DNA from: CAZDVQ01 sp964508975
Lineage (GTDB): Bacteria > Bacteroidota > Bacteroidia > Chitinophagales > Saprospiraceae
NCBI GenBank assembly: GCA_964508975.1
Contig: CAZDVQ010000028.1
Span: 1-55,651, forward strand
Length of the DNA: 55,651 bases
Reading direction: 5' to 3'
Made by a program: the position numbers and the translations under genes. Positions 1 through 7,993 of this stretch are shown here, piece after piece; position 1 is the stretch's first letter, and every line of letters begins with the position of its first letter. The notes below the pieces were generated by a model. That model saw only the letters and a program-made list of their open reading frames with translations. It was not told the DNA's origin and searched no databases.

Positions 1-79
1 GCCGAAAAATGCTGAAAAACAAACAAAATAATTAACGCTTAATGGCATTGTGCGCTACGTGGCGTAAAACGCCACCTGC

Positions 80-485
80 GCATCCACCCCTCCTTTGCAT
101 GGCTACGATTAGGACACATCTTTAGCACGGCACAAAATGAGCCCCAAAGGGGTGAATATCATTAGCCCCAGGTAAGCGTAGCGCAGCCTGGGGTTAAGTG
201 CGACCACAAAAGACCCGTGGCGGCAAGCCGTTTGAGCATGTATGGTACAGGAATCGCCACGGAACGTTAGCCGTACCTGTTTTGCCTGTAAACTCGGAAC
301 CCTTGCGCGGCGGTGCAATCTCGTGGCCTTGTTTTTGTATTGCCGCCGCGCCCAAGGTTTGGGGGGCGCTATTACCCCGGGCTGCGCTACGCTTACCCGA
401 GGCTATTGATTATTGCACCTTTGGTGCTTTTTCTGTTTGAGGAAAATGTGTCCTAATCGTAGCCATGCAAAGGAGGGGTGGATGC
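80..485. mobile_element. MITE-like element, copy 1, 40-bp perfect terminal inverted repeats
   Basis: Positions 80-119 and 446-485 are perfect inverted copies of each other (40 bp). Inside lies a second imperfect inverted pair (about 162-193 with 374-404), short hairpins (CCCC-AAA-GGGG near 153-163; GCACC-TTT-GGTGC near 416-428), a 63-bp core at 215-277 and a GC-rich stem around 306-352. No open frame of convincing quality and no transposase are present, so it looks like a non-autonomous element or a large structured repeat. A diverged second copy lies at 5921-6422. The outermost part of the terminal repeat is also shared with a repeat at 42866-42920, so the true outer boundary may be a few bases inside 80-485. 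Confidence 0.75.
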
Positions 486-838
486 AAGCGGAACGCAAAG
501 CGTGGAGCGCAGCAGACGGGGTGGTAAAATATCTGTGTTGCGGTAGTTGACTAGAACCAATCTATCCTAGAAATTGCATGGCGCATGCGAGTGGGGGATG
601 TCACAAGTACTGCGAGTGACAGGTGGGCAGACGGGCTGAAGCTTGCTTGCCCTTATTGCTATCCCCGCCAACGAGGACAAGAACTTACAACTCACAGCTC
701 CCCATCAAGCCCAAGGTTATTTTTATGCAAACTTTTTTTGCTGAAATAGTTTGAAGCAAAGCAAAAATCCCTTAATATTGCGGAGAATATAATATCTGCA
801 CTTAGTCTTACTAGGTGCACAACATGAGAGAGAAATAT
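486..838. other. intergenic stretch without a convincing gene
   Basis: The left part (to about 528) reads, on the minus strand, like the segment at 42866-42920 that begins ACCACCCCGTCTGC, so it is a dispersed repeat fragment. Positions 590-660 hold a GC-rich stretch with a short imperfect inverted pair (GTCAC/GTGAC), and 760-800 is AT-rich upstream DNA for the acetyltransferase gene. A weak -7-like TAATATTG lies near 774-781. I see no coding potential on either strand. Confidence 0.5.
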
Positions 839-1306
839 ATGTATATTAGACAAGCCATACCACAGGACCAAGACGAGCTGCGAAGATTATTCTTCGAGAC
901 AGTCACTGCTATGAACATCAAGGACTATGGTAAGAAACAAGTTGACACCTGGGCTTCAATCAGCAACAGCACCGACGTTTGGGTAGAAAAGATTCAAAAT
1001 CAATACTTTGTTGTGGCCTGCGCCGAAGATGGAACCATCATCGGGTTTGCCACTTTAACCTTTACAGGCTATATCGACTTGCTGTTTATCCATAAAGACC
1101 ACCAAGGGGCTGGAATTGCATCCAAGCTGGTTAATGACCTCATCGAGGAAGGCAAACGCCGCAATATCCCCAAAATGTGGGCGGATGCCAATATCACGGC
1201 TAGGCCTTTCTTCGAAAGCAAAGGCTTTACCCTGGTGCAAACCCACTTGAAGAAAACCGACAACGATGCCTATCCCAATTTCGTGATGGTGAAAAACTTA
1301 TTGTAG
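839..1306 (+). CDS. GNAT-family N-acetyltransferase
   Basis: 155 residues beginning MYIRQAIPQDQDEL. The start at 839 was chosen over upstream in-frame GTG (815) and ATG (824) because the conserved GNAT N-terminus starts here and a purine stretch (GAGAGAGAAA) lies just upstream. The acetyl-CoA loop is visible as HKDHQGAGIASKL (about residues 86-97), followed by the ARPFFESKGF segment typical of GNAT motif B. GNAT enzymes move an acetyl group from acetyl-CoA to an amine; the overall pattern resembles the YafP-type subgroup, but the substrate cannot be read from sequence. It converges with the next gene, overlapping it by 9 bp at the stop codons. Confidence 0.85.
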   Translation: MYIRQAIPQDQDELRRLFFETVTAMNIKDYGKKQVDTWASISNSTDVWVEKIQNQYFVVACAEDGTIIGFATLTFTGYIDLLFIHKDHQGAGIASKLVNDLIEEGKRRNIPKMWADANITARPFFESKGFTLVQTHLKKTDNDAYPNFVMVKNLL

Positions 1307-2152
1307 GTTCACGTTAAAACTCACGGTGTTGCTTGGATTATTGACGCCGTCGTTGGCCCGTAGGCTAACGCGGTAGCTTCCCGTTGGCACCGTAACAGGA
1401 AAGGCGAAGTTAAAGTTGAAAGGGTATGTTGCACCTACACTATTGTCGAAGAAAAACACTTGATTGGAGGTAAAGGTGTTGCCCGAGTTTAAGTCGGAGT
1501 AGGTTAAAAACAACACCCCGTTACCACCTTCGCTCAAGGAGTAATTGTCGGTAACGGTACCGCTAAAGTTGATAGGTGTACCCCGAGTCGCCGAAAATGA
1601 AGCACCCGTTGGCTGTTGTACTTGAACTAGCGGCGCAATAGTGTCGCGGGTGTTGCGCAAGATGATAGAGGCATAACCCGCGTTGGGAATATCGTTACCA
1701 GCCTCGTCAATCACTTGTATTTGGAAGTGGTAAGCCCCCGCCGTTGGATTGGCTGGCGAGCGCAAAGTGCCTGTAACGATTTGCTCGGTCCCAGACAAAG
1801 GTTGTATGCTGAGCAGGCTCCAATCGGAAGTCAAGTTACTTACACCAGGCACGGTAAAGCCCGGCAAACTGCCCGCATGGCCGTGACAATCGAAATTATT
1901 GTGGATGTCGATTTTATATTGCGATAAAGCCACATCATCGCTAAACTTGAGTTGGAAAGCCAGTTCAATGCTATCGTTGAGGCGGTAAACAGTAGGTTCA
2001 ACCGAGCCGCAAATGGTGTCAGGGCGGGGTAAAACACTAATACTGAGGACTTCAACGCTAGGCGGTACTACATCTGCATCGGTATTGCAGGAAGGCAAGG
2101 TAAAAAGCGAACTGAATAGTACCAACAGTAAGGCTATCCGCGTGAGGTGCAT
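1298..2152 (-). CDS. secreted lipoprotein, DUF4625-like
   Basis: 284 residues. It begins MHLTRIALLLVLF and reaches a lipobox LPSC at about residue 22, so it should be exported and lipid-anchored. The mature part has Ig-like beta-rich stretches; the segment DDVALSQYKIDIHNNFDCHG matches what I remember of the Bacteroidota DUF4625 family (a conserved His-rich IHxNFDxH motif). A second Ig-like unit follows (GTPINFSGTVTDNYSL). Function unknown. The frame stays open to 2308, but that extension is translated repeat; ATG 2152 is the only start giving a signal peptide. The start codon and codons 2-5 lie inside the tail of a family-A repeat, see findings. Confidence 0.8.
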   Translation of the reverse strand: MHLTRIALLLVLFSSLFTLPSCNTDADVVPPSVEVLSISVLPRPDTICGSVEPTVYRLNDSIELAFQLKFSDDVALSQYKIDIHNNFDCHGHAGSLPGFTVPGVSNLTSDWSLLSIQPLSGTEQIVTGTLRSPANPTAGAYHFQIQVIDEAGNDIPNAGYASIILRNTRDTIAPLVQVQQPTGASFSATRGTPINFSGTVTDNYSLSEGGNGVLFLTYSDLNSGNTFTSNQVFFFDNSVGATYPFNFNFAFPVTVPTGSYRVSLRANDGVNNPSNTVSFNVNLQ

Positions 2153-2254
2153 GGAGTGCAGCCCCTGCAAGGGGCTGGTGCGTAGCACCGAGCGATTAGC
2201 GAGCACGGAATGGACCGACCCCGAGGCGAAGCCGAGGGGGCACGCCCCAAAAAT
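2141..2254 (-). repeat. family A triloop-hairpin repeat (A1), overlapping a gene start
   Basis: Read on the minus strand it has the family-A order: GGGCGTG head, first hairpin, GTGC-TAC-GCAC hairpin, third hairpin AGCCCCT-TGC-AGGGGCT, then a tail ending CACCTCACGC. The tail contains the ATG of the lipoprotein gene. Sister copy at 42941-43047 has the same tail with CATCC instead of CATGC. Confidence 0.8.
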
Positions 2255-2399
2255 TTTGGCTAAAGATGGGTAAAGACGGCTAAATGGGGATTTGAGTGGG
2301 CTTGCCATATATTTAGAAATTTTTAAAAAAAATTAATTACAAAAAATGATACTAGACTTTCGTCTTAGATCAATTAAACTTGAAGCATAAACGCATTTT

Positions 2400-2660
2400 T
2401 TCTTCGTTCTTTTGTCTTGATACAAAAGAACCAAAAAATCAAGGCTGTGACGCCCGAGCCTGAAAACCAGTCCATAAAACCTAAATCCCAAAAACTCGCG
2501 AGTGCCTTTCCTATAACTTTTCGATACGTTTACTGGCTGACAAGACCCGTGCTGGCCTGCAAACGCTCAAACAGTTTGGGCTTTTATACGGTTTTATGGC
2601 CTAATTTTCCGGGCGGCTCGTCCGTCAAGGCCAATCCTTTTTATAATTTCAAATTTTGGA
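2400..2660. repeat. Bacteroidota-type dispersed element with TTCTTTTGT/ACAAAAGAA palindrome
   Basis: The stretch holds a perfect 9-bp inverted repeat TTCTTTTGT-CTTGAT-ACAAAAGAA (about 2406-2430), then ATCAAG, which can pair with the CTTGAT of the loop. The downstream 200 bp include AAACAGTTTGGGCTTTT. I recognise this style of sequence from intergenic repeats in several Bacteroidota genomes, but that is memory and not a search. The open frame across it has no protein-like character. Positions 2255-2400 are AT-rich and featureless to me. Confidence 0.45.
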
Positions 2661-2697
2661 GTAATTTTCAGAGGTAGTAACTGCAAAATTAATCAAA

Positions 2698-2716
2698 TTT
2701 GCAACACTGTTGCAAA
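2698..2716. promoter_or_regulatory. 9-1-9 palindromic operator (Fur-box geometry)
   Basis: TTTGCAACACTGTTGCAAA is a perfect inverted repeat of 9-bp arms around one central base. It sits between the -33 (TTTG 2698-2701, part of the palindrome) and -7 (2722-2729) elements of the TonB receptor promoter, so a protein bound there would block transcription. A 9-1-9 arrangement in 19 bp is that of classical Fur boxes; the sequence itself differs from the E. coli consensus. Confidence 0.6.
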
Positions 2717-2729
2717 AAGTATATCTTTG
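2698..2729 (+). promoter_or_regulatory. promoter of the TonB receptor gene, leaderless arrangement
   Basis: TTTG at 2698-2701 and TATCTTTG at 2722-2729, 20 bp apart, match the Bacteroidota consensus TTTG-N19-21-TAnnTTTG. The -7 box is followed by CAGT and then the ATG at 2734, so transcription should begin at or next to the start codon. Confidence 0.7.
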
Positions 2730-2733
2730 CAGT

Positions 2734-5112
2734 ATGAACAAGCGGTTTACGATATTAGTTTTGGCTATTTTACAGCTTTTTACAGCCCGAGCGCAGTTTA
2801 GCGGGCAAGTACAGGTTGATGGCGCGGCTGGATACGGGGCCATTGTACGCCTTAATCCGGGTAACTTTTTCACGTTGGTTGACGACGAAGGGCAATTCAT
2901 GATTGATGCTTACCTCGACGGAACCTATTATGCCGAAATTACTTATCTAGGTTGCAAAACTATATATGATACCCTGGTATTCAAGCCTTTAGTTACTATA
3001 AATAAAAACTACCAATTACAACGCCTCAGCTTGGAGGTGGAAGAAATAGTGGTTATTGACGAACACGCCAAGCTAGAATCTACCCAAGCGCACGAGCATT
3101 TTAACGGAGAGTTCATTGAAGAAAATTTGCAGGGCACTTTTGCACAAAGCATTGATAATCTGCCCGGTATAGCCGCAATCAACGTGGGCGTGGGCATTGC
3201 CAAACCCGTCATCCGGGGACTATCCGCCAACCGCATCATCGTGAACCAGCAAGGCGTGAAACAGGAAAGCCAACAATGGGGCAACGACCACGGCCTTGAA
3301 CTGGACCAATTTGACGTGGAGCGGGTTGAAATTATTAAAGGGCCAGGTTCCCTACAATACGGCTCCGACGGCCTAGGTGGCGTGATAAACATTATGCCAG
3401 GCATTATTTTGCCCGAAAACAGCCTGGCGGGCAGCATAACGGGCGTTTACAAGAGCAATAATGCCCACTGGACAGGTACCGGGAAGCTGGCCTTTAACCT
3501 GAACAATTTCTTTTTCTCGGGGCGCTACACCGCACAATCCTTTGGCGATTACCGCGTGCCCGCCGACCAATTTGAATACAACGGCTACGTGTTGCCCATA
3601 TTTAACAACCGACTTAAAAACACAGGAGGTAGGGAAAGTAATTACAGTTTCTCAGCCGGTACATTAAGCGCTTGGGGCTTAACACGGGTACATTTCAGTC
3701 GGTATAAACTCGATGCTGGGCTCTTTTCCGGTGCCGTGGGCATACCACGTGCCTACAGCTTGCAAGACGATGGCAACCCACGCGACATCGATGTACCCAA
3801 GCAAGCGGTAGAACACTACTTGCTCTCTGTAAACCAATACATTATCGTTGGCGAAGGACATTTAGACATGACCTTCGGCTACCAGAAAAACCTTCGGGCG
3901 GAATACTCTAACCCAGAGTTCCACAGTATACCCAGTTCGCAAATTGACCCCGGCAATACCTTGGCGCTATCGCTAAAACTACAAACCTACACCTTCAATG
4001 CACACTATGAGCATCATTTTAAAAACGATGTGGTAGGCGTGATTGGCGGCAACCTACAATGGCAAGACAACCAGCGAGGCGGCTTCGAATTCTTGCTACC
4101 CAACTTCAAGACCTTCCGTTCGGGGATTTTTGCCTTGGTTGAGCGCGAAATCCGCAGCGACTTGAAAGTGAACGGCGGGGTACGCCTAGATTACGGCCAC
4201 AACAGCTCAGTTTACAACCGGCAATGGGTTTGGAACAGCAACGAGGAAATCATCGACTCGCTGGTGGTGCCCAACTTGAGCACGCCCTTTTTCAACTGGT
4301 CGGGGGCCGTGGGTGTAGCATATGAGTACAATCCGGAGCGATTTTACCTCAAGTTCAACTTGGGTAAAAGTTTCAGGCTACCCTACCCTTCTGAAACCGT
4401 ATCGAATGGCATCCACCACGGTACATTCCGCCACGAAATGGGCAGCGTTGACCTTAAAACCGAGCATGGTTATCAACTCGACGCCAGCGCCGAATGGACA
4501 GGATTGGTGTTTGACGCTACCCTATCGGCCTATGTAAACTACTTCGACAACTTTATTTACTTGGGGCCAACCTTCCCGGCGCAATTCTCGCCCTTGCCGG
4601 AATCTGGGCAAATATTCCAGTATCGCCAAGACGATGCCTTGTACGGTGGCTTTGAGCTTAATTGGCAATACAGGCCTACTAAACAACTGGAAATCAACCA
4701 AGTGATAGATTTTGTTCAAAATTACAACTTCAGGACTAGCCTAGCGCTTCCCTTTACACCACAGCCCAGTGCACGGACCGAGCTGAAGTACAACTTCAAA
4801 TCCAGGCCTTGGCTTGAAGAGGGTTTCATGGCCCTCAATTATCAATATACAATGGCGGCAAAAGGTAATTGGCGCATCGACCGCTCGGAGCGGGCTACCC
4901 CGGCCTACCACTTGTTGAGTTTTAGCGCTGGCGCTAAGTTCAAGTTCAAAAAACAATTGGTCCAAGTTAATTTACAAGTACAGAACATACTCAATAGCAG
5001 CTATTTAAATCATTTGAGCCGCTATAGATTAATTAACGTGCCAGAGCAAGGTCGTAACTTGGTATTGAGTTTAAAAATACCATTCAGCTTTAACTTTAAA
5101 CATGGACAATAA
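2734..5112 (+). CDS. TonB-dependent outer-membrane receptor
   Basis: 792 residues from MNKRFTILVL. Signal peptide to about residue 20 (TARA|QF). Then a CarboxypepD-regulatory-like beta-sandwich (about 21-105), a plug domain (about 120-220, with IRGLSANRIIV and VEIIKGPGSLQYGSDGLGGV), and a 22-strand-type barrel to the end (NLVLSLKIPFSF followed by five more residues). It imports a scarce ligand across the outer membrane using TonB energy. Ligand is not readable; the histidine-bearing plug (WGNDHGLELD) and the Fur-like operator suggest a metal or metal chelate. The upstream in-frame ATG-less extension to 2710 crosses the promoter and was rejected. It overlaps the following small gene by 11 bp, so they are co-transcribed. 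Confidence 0.93.
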   Translation: MNKRFTILVLAILQLFTARAQFSGQVQVDGAAGYGAIVRLNPGNFFTLVDDEGQFMIDAYLDGTYYAEITYLGCKTIYDTLVFKPLVTINKNYQLQRLSLEVEEIVVIDEHAKLESTQAHEHFNGEFIEENLQGTFAQSIDNLPGIAAINVGVGIAKPVIRGLSANRIIVNQQGVKQESQQWGNDHGLELDQFDVERVEIIKGPGSLQYGSDGLGGVINIMPGIILPENSLAGSITGVYKSNNAHWTGTGKLAFNLNNFFFSGRYTAQSFGDYRVPADQFEYNGYVLPIFNNRLKNTGGRESNYSFSAGTLSAWGLTRVHFSRYKLDAGLFSGAVGIPRAYSLQDDGNPRDIDVPKQAVEHYLLSVNQYIIVGEGHLDMTFGYQKNLRAEYSNPEFHSIPSSQIDPGNTLALSLKLQTYTFNAHYEHHFKNDVVGVIGGNLQWQDNQRGGFEFLLPNFKTFRSGIFALVEREIRSDLKVNGGVRLDYGHNSSVYNRQWVWNSNEEIIDSLVVPNLSTPFFNWSGAVGVAYEYNPERFYLKFNLGKSFRLPYPSETVSNGIHHGTFRHEMGSVDLKTEHGYQLDASAEWTGLVFDATLSAYVNYFDNFIYLGPTFPAQFSPLPESGQIFQYRQDDALYGGFELNWQYRPTKQLEINQVIDFVQNYNFRTSLALPFTPQPSARTELKYNFKSRPWLEEGFMALNYQYTMAAKGNWRIDRSERATPAYHLLSFSAGAKFKFKKQLVQVNLQVQNILNSSYLNHLSRYRLINVPEQGRNLVLSLKIPFSFNFKHGQ

Positions 5113-5338
5113 ACGAATCATCGATATCCCCTACGATTTCTTCGTGGAAGAAACCGAAAGTGGCAAACTCTACATGAGCGTCCTTTGTGGTACCTCGGCG
5201 GTGTTCTCGGTAGGATTTTACCTGAACCAGCAGGAAATTGCGCAATGGAAAAGGGAGGGCGAAAGTTATTTCCAGCATTTAAGTTACCAAGTCAGGGACA
5301 ACCCTGATTACTATTACAACAGGTCGGAAAAAGATTGA
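5102..5338 (+). CDS. small conserved-looking cytosolic protein, unknown
   Basis: 78 residues, MDNKRIIDIPYDFFVEET..., with no signal peptide or membrane segment; acidic and aromatic (DYYYNRSEKD at the end). The ATG lies inside the last codons of the TonB receptor in another frame, indicating translational coupling. Function not recognised. The coupling suggests a role with the receptor or its ligand, which is inference only. Confidence 0.7.
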   Translation: MDNKRIIDIPYDFFVEETESGKLYMSVLCGTSAVFSVGFYLNQQEIAQWKREGESYFQHLSYQVRDNPDYYYNRSEKD

Positions 5339-5396
5339 GGCTAGAATTTGTCCGATTATGGAACTTTTGTCACTAAAATTTCTGAACAATATTTAG

Positions 5397-5404
5397 TACC
5401 TTTG
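5397..5404 (+). promoter_or_regulatory. -7 box upstream of the ferredoxin gene
   Basis: TACCTTTG followed by CGGC matches TAnnTTTG, 40 bp before the ATG. No good -33 box at the expected distance (nearest TTTG at 5366-5369 is 27 bp away). Confidence 0.55.
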
Positions 5405-5444
5405 CGGCATCAAACAAAAAAAGTAAAAATCACTATAACCAATT

Positions 5445-5792
5445 ATGGCTATTATCATCACGGACGATTGCATTAACTGTGGAGCTTGTGAACCCGAGTG
5501 CCCCAACAATGCCATCTACGAAGGCGGTATCGAATGGACATATGCCGAGGGCACAGGCTTAAAAGGCAATGCAGTCTTGGCCTCAGGCGTAGCTGTTGAT
5601 GCCGACAAGAAGAACGAACCGGTATCTGACGATTATTACTATATCGTTCCAGACAAATGTACCGAGTGCGTGGGTTTCCACGAAGAACCTCAGTGCGCCG
5701 CTGTTTGTCCGGTTGATTGTTGTGTACCCGACCCAGATGTGGTTGAAACCAAAGACGAACTTTTGGCCAAGAAAGCCAATATGCACCTATAA
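5445..5792 (+). CDS. 2[4Fe-4S] ferredoxin, Alvin type
   Basis: 115 residues. First cluster ligands C9, C12, C15, C19 (CINCGACEPECP); second C72, C75, C84, C88 with an eight-residue insert between the second and third cysteine (CTECVGFHEEPQC). That insert plus a C-terminal helical extension (KDELLAKKANMHL) is the mark of the Allochromatium-type ferredoxins, which are low-potential electron carriers. The loop between clusters is about 50 residues, longer than usual. Monocistronic, with its own -7 box and a terminator right after. Confidence 0.92.
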   Translation: MAIIITDDCINCGACEPECPNNAIYEGGIEWTYAEGTGLKGNAVLASGVAVDADKKNEPVSDDYYYIVPDKCTECVGFHEEPQCAAVCPVDCCVPDPDVVETKDELLAKKANMHL

Positions 5793-5835
5793 TACTGCGT
5801 TGTAGCAGTACAAAGATTCTTCTCTCTCTTCTTTT

Positions 5836-5870
5836 AGCATCAATTACATTCGTGTGATTGGTGCTTTTTT
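5836..5870 (+). terminator. intrinsic terminator after the ferredoxin gene
   Basis: Stem GCATCAATTAC / GTGATTGGTGC-like with a short loop, followed by a run of six T (5865-5870). Confidence 0.65.
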
Positions 5871-5920
5871 GTTGGGGGGATTCGACCTTGTTAATCCTTG
5901 GGCGGAGGATTGATTGGTTC

Positions 5921-6422
5921 TGGCTACGATTGGTGCTGCCCGTAGGGCAGCCCCTTTTGGTAGCCGCGGGTCAGCGAAGCGCAACCCGGGGTTAAGGGCG
6001 ACAACAAAAAAACCGTGGCGGCAAGCCGTTTGAACATGTAAGGTACAGGAATCGCCACGGAACGGTAGCCGTACCGAAAATCCGGTCGAGCGTAGCTCGG
6101 CCAAACCCCCGCTACCAACGGACGCGCAGCGGCCTGTGCAGTGGAGGGGGTCGGCGCGCAGCGCCGGGGGGAGGCACAAAAAACCTTAATTCCAATTAAA
6201 ATTTTAAAAAAAACTTGTACCCTTTGCGCGGCGGGGCATTGTCTAGGTCCATTTTTAACGCTTACCGCCGCGCCTGGGTTTGGGTTGCAACTGCTTTTAT
6301 TTCCCCGGGTTGCGCTGCGCTTAACCCGCGGCTAGGATAAGGGTCTGCCCTCGCGGGCAGATTAAGGGCGGTTTGTAAGCTTTCGCACAAGCGCTGGATA
6401 GATAGGTCCTAATCGTAGTCAT
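5921..6422. mobile_element. MITE-like element, copy 2, carrying a nested family-C repeat
   Basis: Ends TGGCTACGATT (5921-5931) and AATCGTAGTCA (6411-6421) are inverted copies with one mismatch and match the inner part of the terminal repeats of copy 1. The 63-bp core at 6013-6075 differs from copy 1 (215-277) at three positions. Inner arms at about 5957-5990 and 6302-6333 are inverted copies. A CTGCCC-GTA-GGGCAG hairpin is at 5938-5952. A family-C repeat (6082-6175) interrupts the element just after the core. Confidence 0.65.
6082..6175 (+). repeat. family C repeat (C1), inside MITE copy 2
   Basis: Contains GAGC-GTA-GCTC, AACCCCCGCTACCAAC-like head, GTGCAGTGGAGGGGGTCG and CGCCGGGGGGAGGC tail. 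Same order in C3, C4 and C5. Confidence 0.75.
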
Positions 6423-6430
6423 GCAAAGGA

Positions 6431-6492
6431 TGCACAGGCCGCTGCGCGTCCTTTGGTAGCGGGGGTTGGCCGAGCTTCGCTCGGCCGGTGCG
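6431..6492 (-). repeat. family C repeat (C2), partial
   Basis: Minus-strand copy of the head half of family C, with a perfect GCCGAGC-TTC-GCTCGGC hairpin. It abuts the right end of MITE copy 2 and lies about 75 bp before the lipoprotein start. Confidence 0.7.
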
Positions 6493-6564
6493 ATGCTACA
6501 CACTAAATCTAACAGCAAAGCGTTCAAATCTCACAACACACATCCTAGAACTCAAATCATCTTC

Positions 6565-7467
6565 ATGATAAATCCATTACTGCTGAGCTTAGTCCTTTTA
6601 TTGTTCGCTTGCCAAAGTCCCACGTTGCCCGAACAGGCAGATAGCCAGCCCGTTTACGAAAGCGCCCCAAGCGCTACGGTAGATTGTAGCAAATGCAGTT
6701 ACAAATGGCTCAAAGACAGTGATATAGCCTCTGAAAACCGCTTGGCCCAACGCTTCCCCGCGCCTAAAGGCTACAGCTACCAGTTGAATAATAATTTTGC
6801 CCAATGGCTGCGATGCCTTCCCCTAAAGCCAGGCAAACCCAAGGTCATGTTGTACAATGGTCAAGCTAAGGGCTACCAAGGGGCACAAGAAGCCGTGCTC
6901 GAGCTGGATGTCCAAAATGCCGATCTCCAACAATGCGCCGATGCCATCATGCGCCTCAAGGCCGAATACCACTACAGCCGTGGCGAGTATGCCAAAATCC
7001 ATTTTAACTTCACCAGTGGTCACAAGGTAAGCTTCGACGATTGGGGCCAAGGGCGTAAACCCGTCATCAAGGGCAACAGCGTGAGCTTTAGCCCAAAAAC
7101 CAGCAGTAAGGATTACAGCTACGCCAATTTTCGCAAGTACATGACCAGTATATTCAACTACGCTGGTACGGCATCGCTTGAAAAAGAACTCCAAACGGTT
7201 GATATTGCCGAAATCCAATCCGGCGATGTGTTTATCCAAGGTGGCTTTCCAGGCCATGCAGTCATCGTACTCGATGTGGTTCAAAATGCCCAGGGTAAGC
7301 GGCTTTTCTGCCTCGCCCAAAGCTATATGCCGGCCCAAGATATGCACCTGTTGCGCAACCTCAATAAGCCCGATATCAGCCCTTGGTACGAAATCCCGAC
7401 CAACGGCGTGCTCGAAACGCCAGAATGGACATTCGACATCAGCAAACTAAGGCGTTGGAAAGAATAA
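6565..7467 (+). CDS. lipoprotein of the DUF4846 type
   Basis: 300 residues starting MINPLLLSLVLLLFAC; C16 is the probable lipidated cysteine. The open frame extends upstream to 6466 but only through a family-C repeat, so ATG 6565 was chosen because it gives the signal peptide. The body (LKPGKPKVMLYNGQ, MRLKAEYHY, INFNFTSG-type segment, GDVFIQGGFPGHAVIVLD, LAQSYMPAQ near the end) fits the pattern of the DUF4846 family. GGFPGHAV with a following acidic stretch resembles an NlpC/P60-like fold core (His and nearby polar residues), but a catalytic Cys is not evident. Function unknown; cell-envelope location likely. Confidence 0.75.
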   Translation: MINPLLLSLVLLLFACQSPTLPEQADSQPVYESAPSATVDCSKCSYKWLKDSDIASENRLAQRFPAPKGYSYQLNNNFAQWLRCLPLKPGKPKVMLYNGQAKGYQGAQEAVLELDVQNADLQQCADAIMRLKAEYHYSRGEYAKIHFNFTSGHKVSFDDWGQGRKPVIKGNSVSFSPKTSSKDYSYANFRKYMTSIFNYAGTASLEKELQTVDIAEIQSGDVFIQGGFPGHAVIVLDVVQNAQGKRLFCLAQSYMPAQDMHLLRNLNKPDISPWYEIPTNGVLETPEWTFDISKLRRWKE

Positions 7468-7493
7468 ATGATTAATTTCTCTAATTTAATTCC

Positions 7494-7501
7494 TATCTTC
7501 G
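7494..7501 (+). promoter_or_regulatory. variant -7 box upstream of fur
   Basis: TATCTTCG followed by CGGCCTA. It differs from TAnnTTTG at one base. An almost identical block (TATCTTCGCGGGCTA) precedes lipB on the minus strand. Confidence 0.4.
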
Positions 7502-7513
7502 CGGCCTAGATTA

Positions 7514-7993
7514 ATGCTTATGGCAATCAATAAAAACGAAGATGAAATCATCAAGGAAGTGCTGAAGATTTTCTCAGCCTACTTGGAGAAAAATGCCCTG
7601 CGCCGCACCCCTGAGCGCTTCGCGATACTAGAAGAAATTTACCGACGCGACGACCACTTTGACGCCGAGGCCTTGTACATACACATGAAAAACAAGAGCC
7701 ACCGCGTAAGCCGTGCCACGGTATACAACACCCTCGACCTCCTCGTTTCTTGTGACCTCGTGAAAAAACACCAGTTCGGCAAAAACTTGGCCCAGTTCGA
7801 GAAGTCGTACGGCTACAAACAACATGACCACGCCATCTGCCTCGAAAGCGGCGAGGTGTTCGAGTTTTGCGATCCCCGCATCCAGCAAATCAAGGATACC
7901 TTTAGCGAGTTGACCGGCTTCAAGGTTACCCACCATTCCCTGACCCTTTACGGTTACAGTAGCAAACACAAGGCCGACGACACGAATAACTAG
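7514..7993 (+). CDS. fur: Fur-family metal-responsive repressor
   Basis: 159 residues. Winged helix about 15-90 (RRTPERFAILEEIY, FDAEALYIHM, RVSRATVYNTLDLLV is the recognition region), then a dimerisation/metal domain with KQHDHAICLESGEVFEF. The His-Asp-His core is kept but the first CxxC is replaced by CLES and no C-terminal CxxC exists, so the structural zinc site of Fur/Zur/PerR is absent. Which metal it senses is therefore open. An ATG at 7520 is an equally possible start. The stop codon is immediately followed by the ATG of ccmB, so the two are one transcription unit. A 9-1-9 palindrome before the TonB receptor is a candidate target. Confidence 0.88.
   Translation: MLMAINKNEDEIIKEVLKIFSAYLEKNALRRTPERFAILEEIYRRDDHFDAEALYIHMKNKSHRVSRATVYNTLDLLVSCDLVKKHQFGKNLAQFEKSYGYKQHDHAICLESGEVFEFCDPRIQQIKDTFSELTGFKVTHHSLTLYGYSSKHKADDTNN

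Noticed and set aside
80..485. autonomous insertion sequence
   Set aside because: No transposase-like frame of more than 100 residues inside; only a non-autonomous element can be supported.
2417..2677. 86-residue frame in the dispersed element before the TonB receptor
   Set aside because: It lies fully in repeat-like DNA, has no start signal and low-complexity basic content.
5844..6179. minus-strand frames through MITE copy 2 and similar frames over 109-440
   Set aside because: Open only because GC-rich hairpins lack stop codons; not conserved in reading frame between the two copies.
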